Part shown: positions 36,496-45,704 of the stretch, one piece after another
Position numbering within the stretch: the stretch's first letter is position 1
Layout: the number at the start of each line of letters is the position of its first letter
Source of the DNA: Kineosporia rhizophila
Lineage (GTDB): Bacteria > Actinomycetota > Actinomycetes > Actinomycetales > Kineosporiaceae
DNA length: 64,000 bases
Direction of reading: 5' to 3'
Assembly (NCBI RefSeq): GCF_021277265.1
Contig: NZ_JAJSOH010000001.1
Location: forward strand, 496,001-560,000
The notes under the pieces: model-generated
Seen by the model: only the letters and a program-made list of their open reading frames with translations
Told to the model about the DNA's origin: nothing
The model's database searches: none
Made by a program: the position numbers and the translations under genes

Positions 36496-37436
36496 CCGAT
36501 CTCGAGACCACCGAACGGGCGGTGGAACCCCCGAAGGCCAGGCCCGCCAAGGCGTTACGGAAGAACAAGCGTGAACAGATCGGCTGGTTCTTCGTCCTGC
36601 CGTTCCTGATCGTCTTCCTCGCCTTCCTGGTCGCTCCCCTGCTCTACGCCGGCTACCTCAGCCTCTACACCAAGGGCCTGGCCACCGGCACCACGTTCGC
36701 CGGGTTCGACAACTACACCCGCGCGTTCGGCGACCCCTCGTTCCGCAAGGGGCTCTGGTTCGTCCTCAGGTTCTCGCTGGTGGTGATCCCGCTCCAGATC
36801 GTCGTGGCCCTGGCGGCCGCGCTGCTGCTGGACGAGATCACCGGCCGGCTGGCCAGTTTCAGCCGGTTGATGATCTTCCTGCCGTACGCCATCCCGGCCG
36901 TGATCGGCGCCCTGATGTGGGGCTTCCTCTACAGCCCCAGTTTCGGGCCGATCGAGCAGGTGGCCTCGTTGTTCAACGTGCAGGCACCGTTCCTGCTCAG
37001 TCAGGGCAACGTGTTCTACGGCCTGCTCAACGTGGTCACCTGGCAGTGGTCCGGCTACTACATGATCATCATCTACGCCGCCCTGAAGGGCATCGACCAC
37101 ACGCTGTTCGAGGCGGCCCGGATCGACGGCGCCAACGGAAGGCAGATCGCCCTGCGGATCAAGGTGCCCCTGGTCGCCTCGGCCCTGGTCGTGATCCTGA
37201 TCTTCTCGCTGATCGGCACCCTGCAGTTCTTCGCCGAGCCGCAGATCCTGCGCAACATCGCCAACGGCTCGATCACCCCGGACTTCACGCCGAACATCTA
37301 CGCCTACGAGACCGCCTTCAGCTACGCCCAGTTCAACTACGCCTCGGCCATCTCGTTCGCGCTCGGCTTCGTGGTCTTCCTGGCGGTGGGCATCTTCATG
37401 TTCGCCACCCGCAAGCGAGGAGGCCTGTTCACGTGA
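36492..37436 (+). CDS. Sugar ABC transporter permease (MalF type)
   Basis: A 314-aa permease with six membrane helices and the EAA coupling loop 'EAARIDGANGRQIALRIKVPLV' (about residues 214-235). It overlaps the binding-protein gene by 4 nt (ATGA). It has a basic cytoplasmic N-terminus of about 35 residues. It pairs with the next permease as the membrane pore. Confidence 0.92.
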   Translation: MTDLETTERAVEPPKARPAKALRKNKREQIGWFFVLPFLIVFLAFLVAPLLYAGYLSLYTKGLATGTTFAGFDNYTRAFGDPSFRKGLWFVLRFSLVVIPLQIVVALAAALLLDEITGRLASFSRLMIFLPYAIPAVIGALMWGFLYSPSFGPIEQVASLFNVQAPFLLSQGNVFYGLLNVVTWQWSGYYMIIIYAALKGIDHTLFEAARIDGANGRQIALRIKVPLVASALVVILIFSLIGTLQFFAEPQILRNIANGSITPDFTPNIYAYETAFSYAQFNYASAISFALGFVVFLAVGIFMFATRKRGGLFT

Positions 37437-38278
37437 GACCTCGTCACATCGGTGTGAAGCTGGCCCTGCTGGCCCTGGTCTGCTACTTCCTGCTGCCGGT
37501 CTGGTGGCTGGTGGTGGCCAGCACCAAGAGCGGGGAGGGCCTGTTCTCCGGATCCGGGCCGCTCTGGTTCGAGGGGTTCCACCTGTTCGACAACCTCGAG
37601 GCCCTGTTCACCTTCAACAACGGCGAGTACCTGCGCTGGCTGGGCAACTCGGTGCTGTACGCCGGGCTCGGCGGGATCGGCTGCACCGTCGTCTCGGTGC
37701 TCGCCGGCTACGGCTTCTCCATGTACCGCTTCACCGGTCGCACAGCGCTCTTCGCGGCCGTCCTGGGGTCGGTCATGGTGCCGCTGACCGCCCTGGTCAT
37801 CCCCACGTTCGTGATGTTCTCGAACGCCGGCCTGACCGACACGATCTGGGCGGTGATCCTGCCCTCCCTGCTCAGCCCGTTCGCGGTCTACCTGATGCGG
37901 GTCTACGCGGGCGGCTCGATCCCCACCGAACTGATCGACGCGGCCCGCATCGACGGGGCGGGTGAGCTGCGCATCTTCTGGCAGGTCGCGCTCCCGCTGA
38001 TGCGGCCGGGGGTGATCACCGTGCTGCTGCTGTCGGTGGTCTCCACCTGGAACAACTACTTCCTCCCGCTGATCATGCTCTCCAGTTCCAAGCTGTACCC
38101 GCTTCCGGTGGGCATCGGCCTGTGGTCGCAACTGGCCACTTCCAACAACAACAGCGGGCAGTCGCTCTGGACCCTGGTCATTGTCGGCTCGCTGGTCTCG
38201 GTGGTTCCGCTGGTCATCGCCTTCCTGACCCTGCAGCGGTACTGGCAGGGCGGCCTGACCGTCGGCAGCCTCAAGTAG
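37433..38278 (+). CDS. Sugar ABC transporter permease (MalG type)
   Basis: A 281-aa permease with six helices and the EAA motif 'DAARIDGAGELRIFWQVALPLM'. Translation starts at the GTG at 37433, which overlaps the upstream stop (GTGA). The start (RPRHIGVKLALLALVCYFLLPVWWL) is typical of MalG-like subunits. The arabinofuranosidase follows 16 nt later. Confidence 0.92.
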   Translation: MRPRHIGVKLALLALVCYFLLPVWWLVVASTKSGEGLFSGSGPLWFEGFHLFDNLEALFTFNNGEYLRWLGNSVLYAGLGGIGCTVVSVLAGYGFSMYRFTGRTALFAAVLGSVMVPLTALVIPTFVMFSNAGLTDTIWAVILPSLLSPFAVYLMRVYAGGSIPTELIDAARIDGAGELRIFWQVALPLMRPGVITVLLLSVVSTWNNYFLPLIMLSSSKLYPLPVGIGLWSQLATSNNNSGQSLWTLVIVGSLVSVVPLVIAFLTLQRYWQGGLTVGSLK

Positions 38279-38294
38279 CTCGAAGGAGAGACCC

Positions 38295-39818
38295 TTGCTC
38301 AACGCGTCATTCCGGCTCGATCCCGCATTCACCGTCGCCCCGGTGTCGCGCCGCATCTTCGGCTCGTTCGTCGAGCACATGGGGCGCTGCGTGTACACCG
38401 GCATCTACGAGCCGGACCACCCCACCGCCGACGCCGACGGCTTCCGTCAGGACGTCCTGGCCCTGACCCGGGAGATGGGCGTCTCCCTGGTGCGTTACCC
38501 CGGCGGCAACTTCGTCTCGGGCTATCGCTGGGAAGACGGCATCGGCCCGCGGGAGCAGCGCCCGGTGCGTCGCGACCTGGCCTGGCACAGCCTGGAGACC
38601 AATGAGTTCGGCCTGGACGAGTTCATGCGGTGGGCGGGCAAGGCCGGGGTCGAGGTGATGTACGCGCTGAACCTCGGCACCCGCGGGGTGCAGGAAGCGC
38701 TGGACGTGCACGAGTACCTGAACCAGCCCGACCGCACGCACCTCGCGGAACTGCGCCGCAGCAACGGGGTGGACAAGCCCTACGGGGTGAAGCTGTTCTG
38801 CCTGGGTAACGAGCTCGACGGCCCCTGGCAGACCGGGCACAAGACGGCTCGGGAGTACGGGCGACTGGCGGTCGAGACCGCGCGGGCGCTGCGTACCGCC
38901 GAACCAGACCTGCAGCTGGTGGCCGTCGGCAGCTCCAGCTCTTCCATGCCCACCTTCGCCACCTGGGAGTCGGAGGTCCTCGAGGAGACCTACGACGCGG
39001 TGGACTACATCTCCGCCCACGCGTACTACGAACCCCTGAACGGGGACGTCGCGAGCTTCCTGGCCTCGGGCGTGGACATGGACCACTTCATCGACAGCGT
39101 GGTCGCCACCGCCGACAGCGTGGGCGCCCGGCTGAAGAGCAAGAAGAAGATCATGGTGTCCTTCGACGAGTGGAACGTCTGGCGTCAGTCCGACTTCCAG
39201 TCCGGGGTCACCGCGGTCGACTCGAGCGAGTGGCCGATCGCCCCCCGGGTGATCGAGGACCAGTACGACGTCACCGATGCGGTGGTGGTGGGCAGTCTGC
39301 TGATCTCGCTGCTGCGGCACAGCGACCGCGTCACCGCCGCGTGCCAGGCACAGCTGGTGAACGTGATCGCGCCGATCCGCAGCGAGGCCGGCGGTCCGGC
39401 CTGGCGGCAGACCATCTTCCACCCGTTCGCGATCACCTCCCGGCTGGCCCGGGGCCAGGTGCTGCGGGTCGAGCCGCAGGGCCCGGTGCAGGAGACCGAG
39501 CGCTTCGGTGAGGTGCCGGTGGTGGACGCGGTGGCGACCCACGACCCGGAGACCGGGGAGGTCAGCGTGTTCCTGGTGAACCGGCACCTGAGCGAGCCGG
39601 TCACCCTGGCCGTGCCGCTGGCCGGCTTCGAACTGGGGACGTTCGCGGTCACCGAGGCGTGGACCCTCACCGACTCCGACCTCTCGGCCACGAACACGGC
39701 CGAGGAGCCGGACCGGGTGGTTCCGGTGGCCAATTCCGGGGTCACGGTGGCGGACGGGGTGCTCCGGCTGGAGCTGCCGCCGGTGTCCTGGAGCGCAATC
39801 CGGCTCACCGCGCAATAG
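38295..39818 (+). CDS. GH51 alpha-L-arabinofuranosidase
   Basis: A 507-aa intracellular GH51 enzyme. The (beta/alpha)8 barrel carries acid/base E173 in 'CLGNELDGPW' and nucleophile E292 in 'VSFDEWNVW', and a C-terminal beta domain follows. It releases L-arabinose from short arabino-oligosaccharides imported by the upstream transporter. The TTG at 38295 follows AAGGAGAG at good spacing. There is no signal peptide, in agreement with cytoplasmic action. Confidence 0.95.
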   Translation: MLNASFRLDPAFTVAPVSRRIFGSFVEHMGRCVYTGIYEPDHPTADADGFRQDVLALTREMGVSLVRYPGGNFVSGYRWEDGIGPREQRPVRRDLAWHSLETNEFGLDEFMRWAGKAGVEVMYALNLGTRGVQEALDVHEYLNQPDRTHLAELRRSNGVDKPYGVKLFCLGNELDGPWQTGHKTAREYGRLAVETARALRTAEPDLQLVAVGSSSSSMPTFATWESEVLEETYDAVDYISAHAYYEPLNGDVASFLASGVDMDHFIDSVVATADSVGARLKSKKKIMVSFDEWNVWRQSDFQSGVTAVDSSEWPIAPRVIEDQYDVTDAVVVGSLLISLLRHSDRVTAACQAQLVNVIAPIRSEAGGPAWRQTIFHPFAITSRLARGQVLRVEPQGPVQETERFGEVPVVDAVATHDPETGEVSVFLVNRHLSEPVTLAVPLAGFELGTFAVTEAWTLTDSDLSATNTAEEPDRVVPVANSGVTVADGVLRLELPPVSWSAIRLTAQ

Positions 39819-40021
39819 TTCGAAAGAGCAACAGACAGGCGCGACTTCCGATTTGCGGTGTGAGCTGGGTCGCCTCGGGCCCGAAATCCGGAACTTTTGT
39901 GTGTCCGGACACCGTTGGTGTTCTGGCTGGGTGGCACGCTACGCCTTTTCCGGCCAGACCTGACCCCCTGGGGCCAGCCGGATCACCCGGACCACCCCGC
40001 AACTCGGAAGGCCTGTGCCGT

Positions 40022-41035
40022 ATGGATGTCTCCACCACGACCTGGTTGATCACCACCGTGGTCCTGGTCGCCGTGCTCGCGCTCGACGTCTTCGTCATCG
40101 GGCGCAACGTGCACGAACCCTCGATGAAGGAGGCCGGCGCCTTCGTCGCCACCTTCGTGGCCCTGGCCATCGTGTTCGGCCTGGGCGTGTGGGCCACGTC
40201 GGGCTCGCGTTACGCCGGTGAGTTCTTCGCCGGCTGGCTGACCGAGTACAGCCTGTCGATCGACAACCTGTTCATCTTCCTGATCATCATGTCGAAGCTG
40301 GCGGTGCCCCGGCACCTGCAGCAGTACGCCCTGACGATCGGCATCATCCTGGCGCTGATCTTCCGGGCGATCTTCATCGCCCTCGGCGCCGCCGCGATCG
40401 AGCAGTTCGCCTGGGTCTTCTTCATCTTCGGCGCGTTCCTCATCTACACCGCGATCAACCTGGTGAGGGAGTACCGCAAGCACGACGACGATGACGAGAT
40501 GGTCGACAACGCGCTGATGCGCCTGGTCAAGCGCCGTTTCCCGTCGACCGACGAGTACCACGGCCGCTCGCTGACCATCACCCAGGCCGGCAAGCGCCTG
40601 ATCACGCCGATGTTCTTCGTGATCGTCGCGCTGGGCAGCACCGACCTGCTGTTCGCGCTCGACTCGATCCCGGCCATCTACGGCCTCACCGAGGAGCCGT
40701 ACCTGGTCTTCACCGCGAACGTCTTCGCGCTGATGGGGCTGCGCCAGCTGTACTTCCTGATCGGCGGCCTGCTGCAGCGACTGATCTACCTGTCGCTGGG
40801 CCTGTCGTTCATCCTGGCCTTCATCGGTGTGAAACTCGTGCTGCACGCCATGCACGAGTACCACTGGGCCGACTGGGCCCCGTTCGGCGGCGAGATCCCG
40901 ATCTGGCTGTCTCTCACCGTCATCATCGGCACCCTGGTCGTCACCACGGTGGCCAGCCTGGTGGTGTCGAGCCGGATGAAGCCCGACGAGGCCGAAGAGA
41001 CCTCGGTGGACAACGCCGACCGGCGGGCTGTCTGA
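40022..41035 (+). CDS. TerC-family membrane protein
   Basis: A 337-aa TerC/Alx-type protein with about nine helices and the family patterns 'LTEYSLSIDNLFIFLIIMSK' and 'STDLLFALDSIPAIYGLTEEPYLVFTANVFALMGLRQLYF'. The acidic residues in these helices are thought to bind Mn2+ or other metals, and homologues act in manganese export and tellurite resistance. The upstream 200 bp has no clear yybP-ykoY riboswitch. It is followed by a strong terminator. Confidence 0.9.
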   Translation: MDVSTTTWLITTVVLVAVLALDVFVIGRNVHEPSMKEAGAFVATFVALAIVFGLGVWATSGSRYAGEFFAGWLTEYSLSIDNLFIFLIIMSKLAVPRHLQQYALTIGIILALIFRAIFIALGAAAIEQFAWVFFIFGAFLIYTAINLVREYRKHDDDDEMVDNALMRLVKRRFPSTDEYHGRSLTITQAGKRLITPMFFVIVALGSTDLLFALDSIPAIYGLTEEPYLVFTANVFALMGLRQLYFLIGGLLQRLIYLSLGLSFILAFIGVKLVLHAMHEYHWADWAPFGGEIPIWLSLTVIIGTLVVTTVASLVVSSRMKPDEAEETSVDNADRRAV

Positions 41036-41100
41036 CGCTGACCAGCTTGCCCCAGGCAACCTGAACCCAGCCTGAAGCGAAGTCCGGCAACAAAACCAAG

Positions 41101-41141
41101 GTGCCCACGAACGTCCTTCAATTGAGGACGTTCGTGGGCAC
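41101..41141 (+). terminator. Intrinsic terminator after terC-like gene
   Basis: GTGCCCACGAACGTCC and its complement enclose TTCAATTGA, followed by CTGGTCTTTT. It also separates the convergent secreted-protein gene. Confidence 0.85.
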
Positions 41142-41177
41142 CTGGTCTTTTGCGCCGGCTGACCGCGTGGTCGCGGA

Positions 41178-42653
41178 TCAGCTCATCGGCATCACGCGGG
41201 CGATCTTGATCTGCGAGCTCGTGCTGCCCGCAGCGGGGTAGGCGACGCTGCCGTCCTTGTACTCCTTGAAGGCGGCGTAGTCGTGGTCCTTCACGCCCAG
41301 CGTCAGGGTCGAGCCGATCGTGGCACCGGTGGAACGGTTGAGGATCTTGACCTTGGTCTTGGCGCCGGAGCCCCAGCTCAGCACCATCCGGTTCTTGCCG
41401 TACTTGACCAGGTGCGGGTGCTGGCTGGACACGCCGGGGGCCACCGTCTTGTTGGCCGAGCCGGTGGTGAAGCGGGACAGCTTGACCGCGTTGCCCTGGC
41501 TCCAGGCCGTCCAGTAGCCGCTCTTGGCCAGCACCAGGTCGCCGCCGAACAGCGTGCCGTCACACTTGCCGGCCGCGACGGTGCGGTAGGGGTTCGGCTG
41601 GGCGATCCGGCACTCGTTGTCGGTCGCGCAGGTCATCACGAACTTCTTCTTGGCCGGGTCGTAGGCGATCCGCGACGTCCAGGCGTGGCTGCAACCGAAG
41701 TCGAAGCTCTTGCCCTTGACGATGTTGCCCTTGCTGTTGACCACCTGCATCCGGTCGCCCTGGTGGATGTCCACGCAGTTGCCGTTCTTCACGGTGATCG
41801 CGGTGCCGAAGTAGGCCGCGTAGTTCTTGCCGTCGTAGGCGAGCCGACCGTGGTGCTGGTACCACCAGACGAAGCGGGCGCCGTCGTCGTAGCCCTTACG
41901 CGAGCTGGTCAGGTTGGTGACCTGCTGGTCCCAGACCAGCTTGCCGCTGTTGTCGAACCGGATCATGTGCATGGTGTTGCAGGGGCTCGAGGTGCCGCCG
42001 CACAGCGGGCCGGTGCCGCACTGGCCCTTCTTGGTGATCAGCAGAACGCCGCCCTTGGCGTCGGCGGCGACATCCTGCAGGTCGATGCCGGTGAAGGCGG
42101 TGGGCTTGCCGACCAGCTTGTCGTTGCAGCCGAGCTTGCCCAGGTAGACCTTCTCGTCGGTGCCCATCCAGGCCAGCCACGACTGGCCGTTGGGGGCCGC
42201 GGCGACGGCCATCGGCAGGACCTCGGTGTCGCCCTCGGAGCCGTAGCCCCGGACCTTCTTGGGCAGCTTGACGTTGGTGACCTTGGTCTTCGCGGTCTTG
42301 GAGGCGGTGCGCGAGCACTTGGCCGCGGCCGTGGAGACGGTGGTCGAGCTCTCGGTGCTCTCGACGACCTTCGCCTCCTTGACCTTCTCGGAGGTGGCGG
42401 TGGCCGGCTTCTCGCTCTTGGCGGTCGCACTGCCGGCGCCGTCGGCGCTGGCGGCGCTGGTGGCACTGCCTGCACCGTCGGCTGCGGCGGCGTTGCTGGA
42501 GGTGGCTGCGGTGGTGTCGGCCGGCTGACCCGAGGCCGACTGCAGCGCGACGCTGGTGCCGGCCACCGCCAGCACCACGGCACTGAGGCTCACGGTCCAG
42601 AGCCGCCAGGACGTGGCCTTCCGGCCGCCGCCCGTCGTGGAGGGAGTACGCAT
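41178..42653 (-). CDS. Secreted hypothetical protein, probable beta-propeller
   Basis: A 491-aa exported protein. An N-terminal hydrophobic segment (about residues 18-40) is followed by an Ala/Ser/Thr-rich linker containing a repeated 'ADGAGSAT' unit (about 58-80). The rest (about 125-491) has repeated WD/Trp-rich strands ('QSWLAWMGTDEKVYLGKL', 'KLVWDQQVTNL', 'YWTAWSQGNAVKLSRF') and paired Cys residues suggesting a disulfide-bonded beta-propeller. No enzyme motif is visible. The ATG at 42653 begins the basic n-region of the signal. Confidence 0.65.
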   Translation of the reverse strand: MRTPSTTGGGRKATSWRLWTVSLSAVVLAVAGTSVALQSASGQPADTTAATSSNAAAADGAGSATSAASADGAGSATAKSEKPATATSEKVKEAKVVESTESSTTVSTAAAKCSRTASKTAKTKVTNVKLPKKVRGYGSEGDTEVLPMAVAAAPNGQSWLAWMGTDEKVYLGKLGCNDKLVGKPTAFTGIDLQDVAADAKGGVLLITKKGQCGTGPLCGGTSSPCNTMHMIRFDNSGKLVWDQQVTNLTSSRKGYDDGARFVWWYQHHGRLAYDGKNYAAYFGTAITVKNGNCVDIHQGDRMQVVNSKGNIVKGKSFDFGCSHAWTSRIAYDPAKKKFVMTCATDNECRIAQPNPYRTVAAGKCDGTLFGGDLVLAKSGYWTAWSQGNAVKLSRFTTGSANKTVAPGVSSQHPHLVKYGKNRMVLSWGSGAKTKVKILNRSTGATIGSTLTLGVKDHDYAAFKEYKDGSVAYPAAGSTSSQIKIARVMPMS

Positions 42654-42812
42654 GGCGGCATGATCTTGGAGACAGCATTAAGCGCGGCTAGGCCCTCGCC
42701 TAAATCGGGCATCAGGCCCAATCCCGGTGAGGGTCTTTCCGTAATCAACTGGTGACGCTGGGGTTTGACTGATGACGCGGTGCGGCCGGGTCAGAAAATC
42801 TCCCAGCTCGGG

Positions 42813-43718
42813 TCAGAGGATCTCGTAGACCGGGTCGCCCTCGTAGACGGTCCAGCGCAGCGGCGGGTCCAGGTCGAGGTTGCCCTCCCGCAGGAACTTA
42901 CGCTGCTGCGTATCCACCCGCCCGGTCTCGGAGTGCGCCTCCTCGGTCAGCATCGCGGCCTTGCGCGCATCGAGAAACGCATCGAGATAGACGGTTTCAT
43001 CGCCACCCTGAGACGGCGGCGTGGCATTACGAAGAGCCGTCGCCCGGATACCGCCGAAGCTCACCGGATCCTCGCCCGGACCGTGCATGACCATCGCGTC
43101 GTAGTAGGCGAACTGCCCCAGCGCCCGCAGCCCGTCGGCCTTGGCCTGTTCGACCGCCGGATCGAAGTACGCCCGGTCTCGCTCGGCGTCCTGCGCCTGC
43201 TGGAACGCAGCCTTCTCCGCCTCGGCCTCCCAGGCCCTCACGTAGGCCTGCCCCAGCCCCGCGGTCGAATCCGTCCCGTCCACCGCCCGCAACGCCGGCA
43301 GGAACTTCTCCAGCCCATTGCCCGGATGCTCGTCGGTGTACCGCTCGACCAGTTCCAGCATGTCGTGCGTGCCCGAGGTGAACCCGATGATGCCGCCGGT
43401 GAACCCCCGGCCGTCACCGATGTCCTCGATGTACCCGTACTGCGCCCGCCAGTCGAGCGAGGAGTTCTCCGCGCTCGAGACCAGCTGCATCGCAATGTCC
43501 TTCTTCTCCGGCGAGTCCAGGTCGGCCGCCTGGGCCGACTCCGTGACCTGGGCTGATTCCTTGGCCTGGGCCGACTTCGGGGCCTGGCCTGGTTTCGTGA
43601 CCTGGGCGGACTCCGTGGCCTGGGCAGGCGAAACCACACTGGTGGCAACACCCGCAGCGAGCGCGGCAGCAACCACACCGCCCACCAGGACTCCGGCCTT
43701 TGCTCTCAGGGTGAGCAT
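42813..43718 (-). CDS. csn: GH46 chitosanase
   Basis: A 301-aa secreted enzyme. After the signal peptide (cleavage near PAQA, residue about 34) there is a 30-residue linker of SAQ(V/A) repeats. The GH46 domain begins 'LDSPEKKDIAMQLVSSAENSS'. E84 and D102 are separated by 18 residues, as in the catalytic pair of Streptomyces chitosanase Csn, within 'SSAENSSLDWRAQYGYIEDI' and 'GDGRGFTGGIIGF'. It hydrolyses chitosan by inversion. It appears monocistronic. Confidence 0.93.
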   Translation of the reverse strand: MLTLRAKAGVLVGGVVAAALAAGVATSVVSPAQATESAQVTKPGQAPKSAQAKESAQVTESAQAADLDSPEKKDIAMQLVSSAENSSLDWRAQYGYIEDIGDGRGFTGGIIGFTSGTHDMLELVERYTDEHPGNGLEKFLPALRAVDGTDSTAGLGQAYVRAWEAEAEKAAFQQAQDAERDRAYFDPAVEQAKADGLRALGQFAYYDAMVMHGPGEDPVSFGGIRATALRNATPPSQGGDETVYLDAFLDARKAAMLTEEAHSETGRVDTQQRKFLREGNLDLDPPLRWTVYEGDPVYEIL

Positions 43719-43824
43719 GCTTGGTCCTTTCCTGCCGTTCCTTCAGGGGTGACGACGGTACTCGCGCTGCTTTAAGACGGCCTGGCGCTACGACCTAAGC
43801 CCGGCCTATCGGCCTGCATACCGG

Positions 43825-44553
43825 TCAGAAGTTGTACGCCCAAATGACTCGCCCGTCTTCAACAAACACGTTGATACGGTCCGCATACGCGTCAAGATGA
43901 TGGTCGTTGCATTCACCATCCTCTCCAAGAATGCGGAATCTACGCCCCATCGCCCCGCCCCCAGGGGCAGCCTTCCTCGCCTCCCGCACCGTCAGGCCGA
44001 CCAGCTCCGGTCGGGCCACTACTCTCCCGCCCTGCGTGACCTTCGTTGCCAGCTCGGTAAAGCACGGCCATGACGTGCCAGCAGCCGAAGCCGGCGATTC
44101 CTCCGCCGCCGGTCCGGCAGTGCACTGCGAAAGCCCTTCCATCTGCCACTTGTCGCCCACGGCAACCAGCGCACCTCTGGCAACCACCCGCGAGTCGCTG
44201 AGATACTCGACGACCACTTTCGAATCTGACGCCGCAACCGTCTCAGGCCGCAGTTCCGATCCCCACTCGCGACTGACCGCGCGAGTCAGGAAGCCGATGG
44301 CCTCATCAGCCGAAGCCTCCCCACCCCCTGCGACGTAGTCGCCGATGCTTCCGACCGAGTACCCGGAGAGGCAGTCGGTGACGCCGAGCATCGGCTCCGA
44401 CAACAAAGCAGAGCTGGAGGAAACGGGCCGTGTTGTAACCACTTCACCGGCGGCCCGATCGGACGCACAGCATCCACTACCCGCCATCAGCGCGATCAGG
44501 ACCAGCGAGATCCCGCAGGAAGCTCGCACACCGGACACCATGACGACGTCCAT
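43825..44553 (-). CDS. Hypothetical lipoprotein
   Basis: A protein of about 242 aa with an N-terminal hydrophobic helix and a Cys at the end of 'LIALMAGSGCC', consistent with a lipobox. The middle (about residues 65-130) looks like a small alpha+beta domain, and the C-terminal 60 residues have a PASTA/I78-like pattern ('LVGLTVREARKAA ... VFVEDGRVIWAYNF'), in which the I78-type 'G...A...A' signature suggests a serine-protease-inhibitor fold. The start is uncertain: ATG codons at 44553 and 44541, TTG at 44571. Confidence 0.55.
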   Translation of the reverse strand: MDVVMVSGVRASCGISLVLIALMAGSGCCASDRAAGEVVTTRPVSSSSALLSEPMLGVTDCLSGYSVGSIGDYVAGGGEASADEAIGFLTRAVSREWGSELRPETVAASDSKVVVEYLSDSRVVARGALVAVGDKWQMEGLSQCTAGPAAEESPASAAGTSWPCFTELATKVTQGGRVVARPELVGLTVREARKAAPGGGAMGRRFRILGEDGECNDHHLDAYADRINVFVEDGRVIWAYNF

Positions 44554-44621
44554 CGGAAGGCACACGCCCAACCTTGAGGAACGCCACTAATTTTCCGGAA
44601 CTCGGTCAGCGACGCAGGGCA

Positions 44622-44936
44622 TCAGGCAATCTGACGAAGATCGTCGCCGTAGTCGAAGATGATGCGCATTCGTGCCCCGAGCGCATGTGCGTACCGGCTG
44701 AGGGTCGCCACCTCGTTGACATCCAGATCACCGTTCTCGATCTGACTGACCCGGCCCGGCGTGACGCCCATGAGCTCCGCCACCTGAGCCTGGGTCAGAC
44801 CGAGGCGTCGACGCTCCTCAGCAAGATGGAAGGCGCTCGCCCAAGCCTCGGTACGAGCCCGCTCCTTCGCCAGGGCATCACTGTCACCATCGTCGAGCTC
44901 GGCTCGAATGTCATCCCAGTCGTGAAACTCAGTCAT
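44622..44936 (-). CDS. XRE-family antitoxin (HigA-like)
   Basis: A 104-aa protein. The C-terminal half is a Cro/CI helix-turn-helix ('RRLGLTQAQVAELMGVTPGRVSQIENGDLDVNEVATLSRYAHALG', residues about 43-88), while the N-terminal half is acidic and helical. It resembles antitoxins that follow RelE/HigB-type toxins. Its ATG overlaps the end of the toxin fragment by 4 nt (44933-44936), the usual toxin-first order. The toxin partner is 5'-truncated, so this may be an orphan antitoxin and autorepressor. Confidence 0.8.
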   Translation of the reverse strand: MTEFHDWDDIRAELDDGDSDALAKERARTEAWASAFHLAEERRRLGLTQAQVAELMGVTPGRVSQIENGDLDVNEVATLSRYAHALGARMRIIFDYGDDLRQIA

Positions 44937-45127
44937 TGATCAGCCCTTCGCTTTCCCTCAAGCGTCAGCCAGCTCTCGTAGGCCTGCTCAGCGACCGGGA
45001 TCGCTGCTTGGTACCACCGCGACCAGTCACCCGCCTTGTTCCCCACCGCGAGCAGGATCGCCTGCGACCAAGGGTCGAAGACGAACAGCACCCGAACCGA
45101 CACGTCGCGCCCAGTCTCGGATGTCAA
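44933..45127 (-). pseudogene. RelE/HigB-like toxin, 5'-truncated
   Basis: The 64-aa frame matches only the C-terminal half of RelE/ParE/HigB-type toxins: 'SVRVLFVFDPWSQAILLAVGNKAGDWSRWYQAAIPVAEQAYESWL'. Full-length relatives are about 110-120 aa with a further N-terminal part including a conserved 'LKELRPGS'-like segment. Upstream of the TTG at 45127 the frame reads into sequence that abuts the stop of the reductase gene at 45141, so the 5' half is missing. Likely a remnant, though the short protein could still be made. Confidence 0.65.
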
Positions 45128-45140
45128 GTACGCCAGGCTC

Positions 45141-45704
45141 CTAGCCCCTGGTCTCGTACCTAGACAGAAGCAAACCTCCGGAAAACGTCCGAGTCTCGAC
45201 CAACTTCAGGTTCACCCAACTGTCCAGAGCCGTGAAGAACGGCTTGCCGCCCCCAACCAGGACCGGCGCCGTGACCAGGATGTATTCGTCGATGAGCCCA
45301 GCCCGCATCGCCGACGCGGCGAGCGTGGCGCCGGCAATGTCCATGTCGCCGCCGTCCTCGGCCTTGAGCCGGGCTATCTCAGCAACCGCATCACCGGCGA
45401 ACAGGCGCGCGTTCCAGGCGACCTCGCTGATCGTCGAAGAGAACACCACCTTCGGCATGGCCCGCCAGCGCTGGGCGTACTCGACGTGGGCCGGGGTGAC
45501 GCCGGGCTGCTCATCGGCGGTAGGCCAGTGAGAACTCATCCCTTCCCACAGCCTGCGCCCGTACAGCGCCAGACCGGTCGCCCCCACCCGGTCCGACCAC
45601 CACTGGAACAGCTCGTCGCTCGGGACGCTCCAGCCGAGGTCGTCACCGGGTGCGGCGACGTAGCCGTCCAACGACACGTTCATCGCAAAACTCAGTTTCC
45701 CCAT
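45141..45704 (-). CDS. RibD C-terminal-like dihydrofolate reductase family protein
   Basis: A 187-aa reductase of the RibD/DHFR-like family common in actinobacteria. It begins 'KLSFAMNVSLDGYVAAPGDDLGW' and has the NADPH-binding stretch 'DMDIAGATLAASAMRAGLIDEY' and 'PVLVGGGKPFF'. The substrate is unknown. The ATG at 45704 has GGGAGG upstream; an earlier in-frame start at 45746 lacks support. The stop lies 13 nt before the toxin fragment. Confidence 0.85.
   Translation of the reverse strand: MGKLSFAMNVSLDGYVAAPGDDLGWSVPSDELFQWWSDRVGATGLALYGRRLWEGMSSHWPTADEQPGVTPAHVEYAQRWRAMPKVVFSSTISEVAWNARLFAGDAVAEIARLKAEDGGDMDIAGATLAASAMRAGLIDEYILVTAPVLVGGGKPFFTALDSWVNLKLVETRTFSGGLLLSRYETRG

Noticed and set aside
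39819..40021. yybP-ykoY manganese riboswitch before the TerC-like gene
   Set aside because: The expected conserved internal loops could not be identified in the 203-bp region.
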